From the IMG/VR virus record IMGVR_UViG_3300030107_004579, positions 1-49,072 of that record: a stretch of DNA of 49,072 bases; one strand, given 5' to 3'. The notes beneath the pieces are model-generated. The model was not told the origin of the DNA, made no database searches, and worked only from the letters and a program-made list of their open reading frames with translations. This DNA is from a virus. Made by a program: the position numbers and the translations under genes. Shown in pieces: positions 1-6,390 of this stretch; the first letter of the stretch is position 1, and each line of letters opens with the position of its first letter.

Positions 1-72
1 GAATTTTCAAATGTAGACACGAAACAAGGAGAAATCACATTTCTTGATTTCTTAAATAAAAAAATAAAATGA
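1..72 (+). CDS. 3' end of zinc-ribbon protein gene (second, shortened allele)
   Basis: Reading from base 1 gives 23 codons and a TGA stop at 70-72. The peptide matches the C-terminal part of the protein encoded at 48544-48906, starting EFSNVDTKQGEITF, but ends NKKIK because 19 residues present in the right-hand copy are missing. It is the same gene cut by the contig end, seen as a second allele, not a separate gene. The deletion lies between short A-rich repeats, so slippage or recombination between them is plausible. Confidence 0.8.
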   Translation, partial: EFSNVDTKQGEITFLDFLNKKIK

Positions 73-238
73 GAAAGTCTGAGACTAGCGATAATAAGTA
101 AAAATAATATAAAATTATTGTTGTATGCTAATATTAATAAACATTATCTTTACATATCAAACGTAAAGAAGAAAGGTAAAGTTTGGAAAAAAATAAAACA
201 TCTTATTTAATAAAAGACATAGACAAAGCAACGTGGAA
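1..238. repeat. Left copy of the terminal direct repeat (contig overlap)
   Basis: These bases repeat at 48778-49072. The match is continuous except for a 57-base segment present only in the right copy (after position 58-61 here) and two substitutions: T92 versus C48926 and A227 versus G49061. The indel keeps the reading frame of the zinc-ribbon gene it lies in, and A227/G49061 is a synonymous Lys codon change. This is best read as overlap of a circular or circularly permuted genome, with the closure blocked by strain variation. A true terminal repeat is less likely because the copies differ. Confidence 0.9.
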
Positions 239-332
239 GAAATTCAGAGGACAAGCATTATTGAATGGTTTTGACAATGCAGGACATTGGTTAAGGCATT
301 TAATAGAACATATGGTGATTGATGAAAAGTAA
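183..332 (+). CDS. Small ribbon-helix-helix-like protein (TTG start)
   Basis: This 49-residue protein reads YLIKDIDKATWKKF followed by a helix ending HLIEHMVIDEK. A short beta strand, 'WKKF' helix and second helix are the usual pattern of Arc/MetJ-type ribbon-helix-helix proteins, which dimerise and bind DNA in transcription control. The start is TTG at 183, chosen because AAAGG lies six to seven bases upstream and no ATG exists before residue 42. Its end overlaps the start of the exonuclease gene at 322, so the two are translationally linked. A DNA-binding regulatory role is inferred from the fold pattern only. A truncated second copy lies at the right end of the window. Confidence 0.6.
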   Translation: MEKNKTSYLIKDIDKATWKKFRGQALLNGFDNAGHWLRHLIEHMVIDEK

Positions 333-1113
333 ACCGAATTACGTAGTAGATGTCTACAACAATTACATCAAGTTTGAGAACGATAAAAATAGAAAGAAAA
401 GATATGAGGGCAACGAGCATTGGTATCACGCTAGTGGAGCAGGTAGTTGTTCAAGAAAACTCTATTTTGAATCTGTTCAGCAAGTTAAACCGACCAATCC
501 TATGAACGAAGATACTCTGAGGTTATTAAGACTTGGAACTATTGTTCATGACGATTTAGAAAAAGCATTAGAACTTCATAATAACTCTATATATAATACT
601 CTAGTGTATAACAATAGAGATAATAACTCTAAAGTAAAAGAAATTAAAAATAAAGAAAATGTTAAATTTCACACAGAGGAAGAAATAACTATTGAAGAAT
701 TAAACGTTAGAGGTTTTTATGATGTTGTGATGGAAGAAGGAGAAGGGGAAGAAAGAAAGGTTTACTTAAACGATTTAAAGACAAGTGGTTCATGGGCATG
801 GAAGTTAAAGTTTGGAAGAAATCCACAACCTAACCAATCCATACATTACGAACTACAATTAGGAACTTATGGATATGCGATACAGGAGCAATTTGGTAGA
901 TTAGACGGAATGTTTTTGCTTTACTATAACAAAGACACATCAAAGATGAAATGTGTTGAAATACCACTATCCTACGTATCAAGAGCGTATCTATTTTGGA
1001 AGAACATAAACGATGAACATAAACAAGGATTACCAATGTTTAGGACAGGTGTATCTCCTGTTCAAGAATGGCAATGTAATTATTGTCAATTTAAAGACCA
1101 TTGTAATCCATAA
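322..1113 (+). CDS. Cas4/RecB-like PD-(D/E)XK exonuclease with iron-sulfur cysteines
   Basis: This 263-residue protein has the marks of the Cas4/AddB-type nuclease family. There is a lone cysteine at residue 43 (GSCSRKLYF), the active-site set G131-F-Y-D134 and D151-L-K153, a QxxxY-type helix (ELQLGTYGY, about 178-186), and a C-terminal cluster C252, C255 and C261. The four cysteines match those that hold a 4Fe-4S cluster in this family. Such enzymes resect DNA ends to give single-stranded tails. It is followed by an annealing protein and an SSB-like protein, so it probably supplies the exonuclease half of a phage recombination pair. ATG at 322 is preferred to the upstream TTG at 319; no strong ribosome binding site is visible and coupling to the preceding small gene is likely. 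Confidence 0.85.
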   Translation: MKSKPNYVVDVYNNYIKFENDKNRKKRYEGNEHWYHASGAGSCSRKLYFESVQQVKPTNPMNEDTLRLLRLGTIVHDDLEKALELHNNSIYNTLVYNNRDNNSKVKEIKNKENVKFHTEEEITIEELNVRGFYDVVMEEGEGEERKVYLNDLKTSGSWAWKLKFGRNPQPNQSIHYELQLGTYGYAIQEQFGRLDGMFLLYYNKDTSKMKCVEIPLSYVSRAYLFWKNINDEHKQGLPMFRTGVSPVQEWQCNYCQFKDHCNP

Positions 1114-1117
1114 CATA

Positions 1118-1185
1118 ATATGAGGGACGTAAGACCCGAATGTCCTAGCAGAGTATCGCCGAATGACCTAGGCAGTCTCTCATAT
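1118..1185 (+). promoter_or_regulatory. Structured RNA element A upstream of the annealing-protein gene
   Basis: The 92-base gap between the exonuclease and annealing-protein genes can fold strongly. ATATGAGGGAC (1118-1128) pairs with GTCTCTCATAT (1175-1185) over 11 bp with one G-U pair. Inside, CCTAG (1144-1148) pairs with CTAGG (1168-1172). An alternative pairing, GGAC (1125-1128) with GTCC (1142-1145), competes with both stems, so the element could switch. The AAGGAG ribosome binding site (1194-1199) lies just outside the closing stem. The first half resembles element B at 2559 (shared ATATGAGGG, CGTA, AAGA, AATGTC in order). No known riboswitch or ribozyme class was recognised. Confidence 0.6.
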
Positions 1186-1205
1186 AAACATAGAAGGAGA
1201 ATGAA

Positions 1206-1778
1206 ATGAGTAACACAAAACAAAGCACATTCATGAAACTCTACAAGACCAATGTAAGCGAATACATTGAGAAGAAAGGTAGGTTTAATTACTTATCATG
1301 GGCATACGCTGTGCAAGAACTAAAGAAAGCGTGTCCAAATGCAAGATGGGGCGTAACTAAAGCAGAAGATGGTTCTCCCTATTTTAAAACAGAGTGTGGT
1401 TATTTCGTAGAAGTATGGGTAGATGTTGATGGTATATCATTATCACAAGTACACCCTGTACTAGACAACAGAAATCAACCAATAGAAAAACCAAATGCTT
1501 TTGAGATTAACACTAGTTTACAAAGAGCATTGGCGAAAGCAATAGCGTTACATGGACTAGGTTTATATATATTTGCAGGGGAAGATTTACCTGAACCTGA
1601 TAAATTAACATCTGAGCAGGAAAAGAATCTGTATAAGATGGCTGAACCTTTAGGCGAAAAAATATGTAATGACTTAAAAGAGAAAGTTACTAATATGAAA
1701 ATTAATAATCATAATTATGATGCTTGTATTAGTAAAATAAAGCAACTGATGAAAGATGCAGAAAAAGGAGAAAAGTAA
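1206..1778 (+). CDS. DUF1071 single-strand annealing protein (Rad52-superfamily type)
   Basis: This 190-residue protein contains the recognisable DUF1071 pattern: NYLSWAYAVQELKKACPNA near residue 30, a VHPVLD strand, and INTSLQRALAKAIALHGLGLYIFAGEDLPEP near residues 100-130 split over two helices. DUF1071 proteins are counted among phage single-strand annealing proteins, which coat and pair complementary single strands during recombination. The partner exonuclease lies immediately upstream and the SSB-like gene one base downstream, which is the usual order of a recombination operon. AAGGAG at 1194-1199 supports ATG 1206. The C-terminal 50 residues are charged and poorly conserved in appearance. 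Assignment to the family is firm; biochemical activity is inferred. Confidence 0.8.
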   Translation: MSNTKQSTFMKLYKTNVSEYIEKKGRFNYLSWAYAVQELKKACPNARWGVTKAEDGSPYFKTECGYFVEVWVDVDGISLSQVHPVLDNRNQPIEKPNAFEINTSLQRALAKAIALHGLGLYIFAGEDLPEPDKLTSEQEKNLYKMAEPLGEKICNDLKEKVTNMKINNHNYDACISKIKQLMKDAEKGEK

Positions 1779-2429
1779 ATGGCAGAAGTAAATGATGTAT
1801 TCAAAGAAGTAACAGCAGAGAGAAGTTATTATGACCCATCTAAGAAAAAATCTTCAGGAAGAAAAGGCGATTTTAAACCTTACAGAGAAGGAGATTATCT
1901 AGGTCATATAACTGACGTTGAATCTATTATTGTAGATGTAAAAAGAGATGGAAACTATAGAGCAAGACTATACACATACACAATAACAGTAGCGCCTGAA
2001 AATACAAAAATGCAATATATGTATAAAGATATTAATGGCGACAAAAAAGTGCATGATGGTTCTGCATATGTAGGTAAAAACATTAAAGGCAAATTGTGGA
2101 GATTTTTAGAACCACAAGCCGAAGATACTTTTGAATCACATTCAGGTGGTAATAAAAACTACATGAGGTTCTGTGAAGTAATGGGAGTGGAAACACCTAC
2201 AGAGAAGAAAGAGATAGATGGTAAAGAAGTTGAATTAAAAATGTTACCAAATCTAACAACAGAAGATATGATGAATAAACCTGTTTGTGCTTTTGTAGCA
2301 AAAGGTAGGACATATAAAAACAAAGAAGGCAAAACAAGATGGTTTTATGATGCTAAATTCTGTAAAAAATGGGAAGATGGAAAAATGTTAGAAGGAGGAG
2401 GAGCGAGCGAAGATGAAATACCATTCTAA
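1779..2429 (+). CDS. SSB-like single-stranded DNA-binding protein
   Basis: This 216-residue protein ends in an acidic tail closing with SEDEIPF, the hallmark C-terminus through which SSB proteins recruit partner enzymes. The body has alternating hydrophobic strands (YLGHITDVESIIVDVK, RARLYTYTITVA) consistent with an OB-fold, and a C-terminal half rich in lysine and aromatic residues. It begins directly after the stop of the annealing-protein gene, with AAGGAG about eight bases before the ATG. It probably protects single strands during replication and recombination. The acidic tip and operon position are the main support; the OB-fold itself is inferred. Confidence 0.65.
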   Translation: MAEVNDVFKEVTAERSYYDPSKKKSSGRKGDFKPYREGDYLGHITDVESIIVDVKRDGNYRARLYTYTITVAPENTKMQYMYKDINGDKKVHDGSAYVGKNIKGKLWRFLEPQAEDTFESHSGGNKNYMRFCEVMGVETPTEKKEIDGKEVELKMLPNLTTEDMMNKPVCAFVAKGRTYKNKEGKTRWFYDAKFCKKWEDGKMLEGGGASEDEIPF

Positions 2430-2445
2430 CAGGAAAGTACGACCA

Positions 2446-2556
2446 ATGAGGAAAATGCTTATTAATGTATTGCATGGATTAGGCGTTAAACCTAAGAGAT
2501 TAGGTAAGATGTTCAATTTATCAAGAGCAACTATTTATAGGCATTTAAATAGGTAA
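2446..2556 (+). CDS. 36-residue helix-turn-helix protein
   Basis: A small open frame reads MRKMLINVLHGLG, then VKPKRLGKMFNLSRATIYRHLNR at the C-terminus. The last 23 residues form a compact helix-turn-helix of the type found at the end of serine recombinases such as Hin (K-x-I/L-x-K-x-F-x-[IL]-S-R-A-T-[IV]-Y-R). AGGAAA lies about ten bases upstream of the ATG. It lacks any catalytic domain, so it is either a free-standing miniature DNA-binding protein or a recombinase remnant. It sits between the SSB-like gene and structured element B, so control of the downstream genes is possible but unproven. Confidence 0.55.
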   Translation: MRKMLINVLHGLGVKPKRLGKMFNLSRATIYRHLNR

Positions 2557-2558
2557 AA

Positions 2559-2658
2559 TATGAGGGCGTATAAGAGCAATGTCAAAAAAGAAGTAAGCAA
2601 ACAAATTAGTTTGGTAAGTCTAAAAATAGTGATACTGTCGGACTTATGCGCCCTTATA
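2559..2658 (+). promoter_or_regulatory. Structured RNA element B upstream of the oxygenase gene
   Basis: TATGAGGGCGTATAAG (2559-2574) pairs with CTTATGCGCCCTTATA (2643-2658) over 16 bp with two G-U pairs, enclosing 68 bases. Inside lies a hairpin CAAAC/GTTTG (2598-2602 with 2609-2613). AAGTC (about 2617-2621) can pair instead with GACTT (2641-2645), which would compete with the long stem. The 3' strand of the stem ends ten bases before the oxygenase start, and that start has no Shine-Dalgarno sequence. No U-run follows, so it is not an ordinary terminator. Its first 27 bases resemble element A. An RNase III processing site or cis-regulatory RNA are the main options. Confidence 0.6.
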
Positions 2659-2668
2659 AAATGATTAT

Positions 2669-3430
2669 ATGAACAAAAAACAATTAGAAGCAAAAAAGAA
2701 ATACTATAATAGTTTTAAAAATTCGGTAGATTATATACAGGAATATAAAAATGTCATATCCGAAAAAGATTGTAAAAAAATAATTAAACTTCAGAAAAAA
2801 TTAGAAAAAGATGGATTGTGCTTCGAGGGAAGAACGGGAACGGATTTAGAAAAAGAAGAAGAAACTATTGTTAACAAAAACTACAAAGAATCATATGATG
2901 TGCAATTAAACCAATTAGATGATTACTTAGAAACTAACACAAAAGAGATATATGATATTAACCTTTTGTACAAAATATTAAATCCTTATATTGCAGACTA
3001 CGTATTAAAAGTAGGATTGATGAGTATTGCTTATATAGGAGTAGGGTTGGATTCGTTTAATAAAAAAAGACGTGAAGATAAAGATTTTTTTGAAGATACA
3101 AAAGATTTAAAAAGCAACATTGCTTTGTCTCAGTTGTATTTAAGGAGGTATCCAAAAAAAACGGGAGGTTATCATTTAGCACATTGTGATGAAGGCCCTA
3201 GAGCATTGTCAAGATGCGTAGCAGGTATTTTATATTTGAATACAATAAAAAATGGAGGAGAAACTAAATTTCCTGTCTTGGGAAGAGAAATAGAAGCTAA
3301 AGAAGGTAAATTAGTTCTTTTTCCTCCATACTATACACATATTCATTATGGGGAGGTTTCTCCTGATGAAGATAGATTTGTATTGGTTATGCACATAAAT
3401 TATACAAACTTAGAAGGAAAAATTTTATAA
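2669..3430 (+). CDS. 2-oxoglutarate/Fe(II)-dependent oxygenase, prolyl 4-hydroxylase-like
   Basis: This 253-residue protein carries the Fe(II) triad H172-C-D174 and a distal histidine (H224 or H226 in PPYYTHIHYG), followed by R236 positioned to bind the 2-oxoglutarate carboxylate. Around them are the prolyl 4-hydroxylase landmarks GGETKFP and EGKLVLFPP. Enzymes of this type hydroxylate protein, nucleic-acid or small-molecule substrates using 2-oxoglutarate and oxygen. Marine phages often encode them with unknown substrates. The first 110 residues are a lysine-rich helical region. The start has no Shine-Dalgarno sequence and lies ten bases after the stem of element B, so its expression may depend on that RNA. 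Fold confidence is high; substrate is unknown. Confidence 0.8.
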   Translation: MNKKQLEAKKKYYNSFKNSVDYIQEYKNVISEKDCKKIIKLQKKLEKDGLCFEGRTGTDLEKEEETIVNKNYKESYDVQLNQLDDYLETNTKEIYDINLLYKILNPYIADYVLKVGLMSIAYIGVGLDSFNKKRREDKDFFEDTKDLKSNIALSQLYLRRYPKKTGGYHLAHCDEGPRALSRCVAGILYLNTIKNGGETKFPVLGREIEAKEGKLVLFPPYYTHIHYGEVSPDEDRFVLVMHINYTNLEGKIL

Positions 3431-3445
3431 AAAAAAGGAGAGTGA

Positions 3446-3652
3446 ATGGGAAGAGCCATAGAAATGGAAAATAAAATAGACTTGTATTTTGATAGGTTAA
3501 AGAAACTAGAAGAACTTGTTTATGACTTAGAAAAAACAATGGAAGCTATTTTGGAATATGAAAAAGAAGAAAGTAAACCTAAAGGAGAAAGTAGTGTCAA
3601 AAAGCAAACAAAAAAAACCGACAATAAAGCAGATAACAAAAGTTCTAAATAG
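3446..3652 (+). CDS. Small charged coiled-coil protein
   Basis: This 68-residue protein is predicted to be helical throughout its first 45 residues (DLYFDRLKKLEELVYDLEK) and ends in a lysine- and serine-rich tail. AAAAGGAG lies five to six bases before ATG 3446. The downstream gene starts at GTG 3594 inside this frame, so the two overlap by 59 bases. No family was recognised. The heptad-like leucine and valine spacing suggests a dimeric coiled coil. Its place between the oxygenase and the helicase gives no direct hint of function. Confidence 0.6.
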   Translation: MGRAIEMENKIDLYFDRLKKLEELVYDLEKTMEAILEYEKEESKPKGESSVKKQTKKTDNKADNKSSK

Positions 3653-3836
3653 AGTAATCCAAGAAATAAATCAAATCAAAGATGATATATATACTATCAA
3701 TTTTGTTTTTGGAGAATATGTTGGTTTTAAAAAAGAGAACGAAAAGTTTACAAAGCATATGGAGAAAGTTGTAGATGAAAAAAGAAAAAAAGATGCTGAA
3801 AACAGAACTAGCGATAGTTTATCTGACAACAAATAA
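3594..3836 (+). CDS. Small basic protein (GTG start)
   Basis: This 80-residue protein starts with a lysine-rich stretch (MSKSKQKKPTIKQITKVL) and continues as an amphipathic helix with a charged C-terminus. GTG 3594 is preferred to the in-frame ATG 3558 because GGAG lies six bases before the GTG, whereas the ATG has no ribosome binding site. It overlaps the upstream coiled-coil gene and the next gene at 3775. The chain of overlaps suggests translational coupling. No family recognised. Confidence 0.55.
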   Translation: MSKSKQKKPTIKQITKVLNRVIQEINQIKDDIYTINFVFGEYVGFKKENEKFTKHMEKVVDEKRKKDAENRTSDSLSDNK

Positions 3837-4182
3837 TAAAAAATTCCTAAACATAGAAGATGCTATAAAGCATCAAGGAATGTTAAATGAAAATAAAGAA
3901 AAAGAAATGGAGGAAATGCAAATGACAATAGATATAAAGAATCTAGTGTTGGAGGTATTTAAAGAAAATGATTGGGGAGTTTATTTTAAAGGAGAGCCAA
4001 TTACTTCTTTGCCTGTGCAAGATAATAGTAAAATATACAAGGTCAATAGCGTTAGTCTAGACAGATTTTTTGACTTATTAGATGATAAGATAGACAGCGC
4101 AAATGATGCATATATGCGTATCATAAGGAAGGAAAAATGGAACGAGACACAGAATACGAAGCCAGAAAGCGAATCATTGTAA
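3775..4182 (+). CDS. Hypothetical protein, early operon
   Basis: This 135-residue protein has an N-terminal segment of the type often seen in phage early proteins (YLTTNNKKFLNIEDAIKHQ followed by a charged helix), then a second part beginning MTIDIKNLVLEVF. GGAG lies about ten bases before ATG 3775. A perfect GGAGG at 3909-3913 precedes an in-frame ATG at 3922, so a shorter 86-residue product may also be made. The last 46 bases overlap the next gene. Function unknown. Confidence 0.6.
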   Translation: MKKEKKMLKTELAIVYLTTNNKKFLNIEDAIKHQGMLNENKEKEMEEMQMTIDIKNLVLEVFKENDWGVYFKGEPITSLPVQDNSKIYKVNSVSLDRFFDLLDDKIDSANDAYMRIIRKEKWNETQNTKPESESL

Positions 4183-4310
4183 TGTATGAAGAAGCTATAG
4201 ATTATTATAAGAAAAATCTATTGAAGCATACAGAGCATGGTACATGGATAACTCCACGTTTAATTAGGAGTTTTGAATCACGTGTTGATGAGCTAAAAGC
4301 CAAACTGTAA
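4137..4310 (+). CDS. 57-residue hypothetical protein
   Basis: This small frame starts with ATG 4137 after AAGGAAGGAAAA and reads MERDTEYEARKRIIVMYEEA, ending RSFESRVDELKAKL. It overlaps the previous gene by 46 bases in another frame. The composition is helical and charged, with a central HTEHGTWITPRLI segment. No family was recognised. The ribosome binding site, tight overlap and its fill of an otherwise empty stretch support it as a real gene. Confidence 0.55.
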   Translation: MERDTEYEARKRIIVMYEEAIDYYKKNLLKHTEHGTWITPRLIRSFESRVDELKAKL

Positions 4311-4340
4311 ATCTACATAAAATATTGTTGTAACTAAAGT

Positions 4341-4372
4341 GCTTATTTAATAAGCGATGGGATACTAATCCC
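4341..4372 (+). promoter_or_regulatory. Twin hairpins upstream of the helicase gene (element D)
   Basis: The 80-base gap before the helicase gene contains two perfect adjacent hairpins. GCTTAT TTA ATAAGC lies at 4341-4355, and GGGAT ACTA ATCCC at 4359-4372. The AAGGAG ribosome binding site follows directly. No T-run follows, so these are not typical terminators. They may stabilise the 5' end of the helicase message or mark a processing site. The stretch ATTGTTGTA just upstream (4324-4332) also occurs near the contig ends (117-125), which hints at a shared promoter box, but neither has a convincing -10 match. Confidence 0.4.
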
Positions 4373-4390
4373 CAAAAATAAAGGAGATAA

Positions 4391-5725
4391 ATGGAATTAA
4401 CATTACCATACGATTATGAGATGGAGAACTCAGTATTAGGTTCTATAATCTCAAACGAAGAAAAATTTGATGAAATTGAAAAATATTTCATTAATATAGA
4501 TGTATTCTACCAAACAAAAGCACAGATGCTATGGAAAAGAATCGTGCAAATGAAAAAAGAAAATACACCTATAGACACACTTACAATATGTTCTACTATA
4601 AATTCTCAAGACCAAGAGAATGGACTTACAAAATGGTACATAACTTCATGTACTAGTCCTGACAACATAACTGTCATGCCTGAAATGTATGCATCTAAAT
4701 TATATGAGAAATACTTAATGAGAAAACTCATTGTGCAATCTCAGAAAATTATGATGAGTGCAAGGCAAAATAGTCCCGATGTATATGATATACTTAATCA
4801 ATCTCATAGTATAATAGGAGATTTACTTTCTGTTAGGCCTACATTAGAAGTTGATATTGAAAAAGTCATAGAAGACACAATAGAAGATTTCAAAGATAAT
4901 AGTAATAACATTATATCTACAGGTTATTCAAATTTAGATAGGTTTGCAGGAGGACTAACAAAGGGAGAAATTACTATCGTAGGTGGGAGGCCTGGACATG
5001 GAAAAACTACTGTTCTTATAAACATGTTAGCTAGAGCAATAGAAAACGGACAAAGGGCAATGTTTTTTAGTAGAGAGTTACCAAACTCAGAACTTCTCAA
5101 AAAAATAATATGCCTTGAATCACAGCAGTTATCATATGGTAAAATTAGACAAAACATATTTAACGACATGGAAAGACAGCTTTTAAATGAAGGCATACAG
5201 ATGGTCAGAGATAAGTATGGTAAGGATAAGTTTTTAATGTTTGATAATATTAAAGATTTTTCATTGTCTGCGAATGAAGTTAAGAAGTTTAAACCTGATA
5301 TTATATTTGACGACTATATACAACTTATAGCATATCAAGGTAAGGAAGACCAAAGAAGATTACAAATTGAGAACCTTGTTAATAACTATAAGTGGTTAGC
5401 AAAAGAAATGAATTGTGCAGTAGTATTAGCATCTCAATTAAATAGAGGCATAGAATCAAGAAGAGGAAACTATGAACCACAGTTATCTGATTTAGCAGAG
5501 AGTGGTGCAATAGAACAAGTAGCTGAGAATGTATTTTTTACATTTTATGACTACAAGGTTAAAGGAGAAGCAGGTAAAGGTAAGTATGTATTAACAATGT
5601 CTGCAGGTAAAGTAAGATATGGGAATACAGGCAAGATAGATTTAGGCTACGATGGAGATAAATGTAAAATTTTTAACACAATAGAGGAGATGAAAACAAA
5701 TGGCAACGGAACAATCCCATTTTAA
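4391..5725 (+). CDS. dnaB: Replicative DNA helicase, DnaB family
   Basis: This 444-residue protein has DnaB architecture and length. The N-terminal helical domain starts YDYEMENSVLGSII (residues 7-20). The RecA-type motor has Walker A G199-R-P-G-H-G-K205-T-T, and Walker B IIFDDYIQL with D307 and D308. The later ASQLNRG motif and C-terminal DLGYDGDKCKI strand also fit. DnaB helicases form hexamers that unwind the lagging-strand template at the fork. No primase domain or phage polymerase is visible in the window, so host primase and polymerase probably join it. AAGGAGATAA precedes ATG 4391. The end overlaps the resolvase gene by 26 bases, indicating coupled translation. Confidence 0.92.
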   Translation: MELTLPYDYEMENSVLGSIISNEEKFDEIEKYFINIDVFYQTKAQMLWKRIVQMKKENTPIDTLTICSTINSQDQENGLTKWYITSCTSPDNITVMPEMYASKLYEKYLMRKLIVQSQKIMMSARQNSPDVYDILNQSHSIIGDLLSVRPTLEVDIEKVIEDTIEDFKDNSNNIISTGYSNLDRFAGGLTKGEITIVGGRPGHGKTTVLINMLARAIENGQRAMFFSRELPNSELLKKIICLESQQLSYGKIRQNIFNDMERQLLNEGIQMVRDKYGKDKFLMFDNIKDFSLSANEVKKFKPDIIFDDYIQLIAYQGKEDQRRLQIENLVNNYKWLAKEMNCAVVLASQLNRGIESRRGNYEPQLSDLAESGAIEQVAENVFFTFYDYKVKGEAGKGKYVLTMSAGKVRYGNTGKIDLGYDGDKCKIFNTIEEMKTNGNGTIPF

Positions 5726-6182
5726 GTATATAGGAATAGACCCTGGAGCAAGTGGAGGTTTATCAGTAATAGATGAAGAAGGACAAATTAAAGCATTTAA
5801 ATGTCCTGATAAAGTAATAGATATGTCAGTTTTATTTGAGATTGCTGTAGGGGAAACACCTACTTGTAATGTTAAATTTTTAATGGAAAGAGTATGGGCA
5901 AGACCTGCAAACGCAAGCAGAGCAGCCTTCTCATATGGTGTGAATTATGGACAATGGCTAGGAATATCTTCGTGTCTTGATGTTCACATACACACAACAT
6001 TACCATTAGAATGGATGAGTTTTTTTGATTGTCCTAAAGGCATAGACAAAAAAGATAGAAAGAATTGGCTAAAAAACAAAGCTAAAGAATTGTACCCCTC
6101 AATCAAAAGAGTAACGCTTGCAACAGCTGATTCAATATTAATTGCACATTATGCGAAAGAAGGATATTTTAATGGGAAATAA
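5700..6182 (+). CDS. RuvC-like Holliday-junction resolvase
   Basis: This 160-residue protein begins YIGIDPGASGGLSVID, the RNase H-fold first strand of RuvC, with catalytic D14. A second acidic residue, E63, sits in KFLMERVWARP. The last helix carries TADSILIAHY with D144, where the second aspartate of the family is replaced by H150. RuvC-type enzymes cut four-way DNA junctions formed in recombination and replication; in phages they often clear branches before packaging. It is translated from inside the end of the helicase gene. Identity is firm at fold level. A related role, general debranching, cannot be separated by sequence alone. Confidence 0.85.
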   Translation: MATEQSHFKYIGIDPGASGGLSVIDEEGQIKAFKCPDKVIDMSVLFEIAVGETPTCNVKFLMERVWARPANASRAAFSYGVNYGQWLGISSCLDVHIHTTLPLEWMSFFDCPKGIDKKDRKNWLKNKAKELYPSIKRVTLATADSILIAHYAKEGYFNGK

Positions 6183-6390
6183 AAGACAAGCTAATATACG
6201 AAAAAGAAAAAAGATAAAACTAGAAAAAGAAAAAAGAGATTTAGAAAAAGAAATTATGCGTACTATGAATGTTGATATAGATAGAAAATTACCAATTCCT
6301 AATAAAATGAGAATAGCAATGCAATTAAAACTAACTAGATTAATCGAAAAATATAAATCAAAATATGGAGGGGTAAATGGTAAAAAGTAA
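6172..6390 (+). CDS. Small highly basic protein
   Basis: This 72-residue protein begins MGNKRQANIRKRKKIKLEKE and is dominated by lysine, arginine and glutamate, consistent with a nucleic-acid-binding or coiled-coil peptide. ATG 6172 is chosen because GAAGGA lies seven bases upstream; earlier in-frame starts at 6142 (TTG) and 6151 lack such a site. It overlaps the end of the resolvase gene and the start of the following gene at 6377. No family recognised. Confidence 0.5.
   Translation: MGNKRQANIRKRKKIKLEKEKRDLEKEIMRTMNVDIDRKLPIPNKMRIAMQLKLTRLIEKYKSKYGGVNGKK

Noticed and set aside
1-238. True terminal direct repeats as packaged ends
   Set aside because: The two copies differ by an indel and substitutions and cut through a gene, which fits assembly overlap of a polymorphic circular map better than fixed terminal repeats.
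2559-2658. Element B as a 2-oxoglutarate riboswitch
   Set aside because: The downstream enzyme uses 2-oxoglutarate, but the sequence matches no known riboswitch class I recognise, and the idea rests only on gene context.
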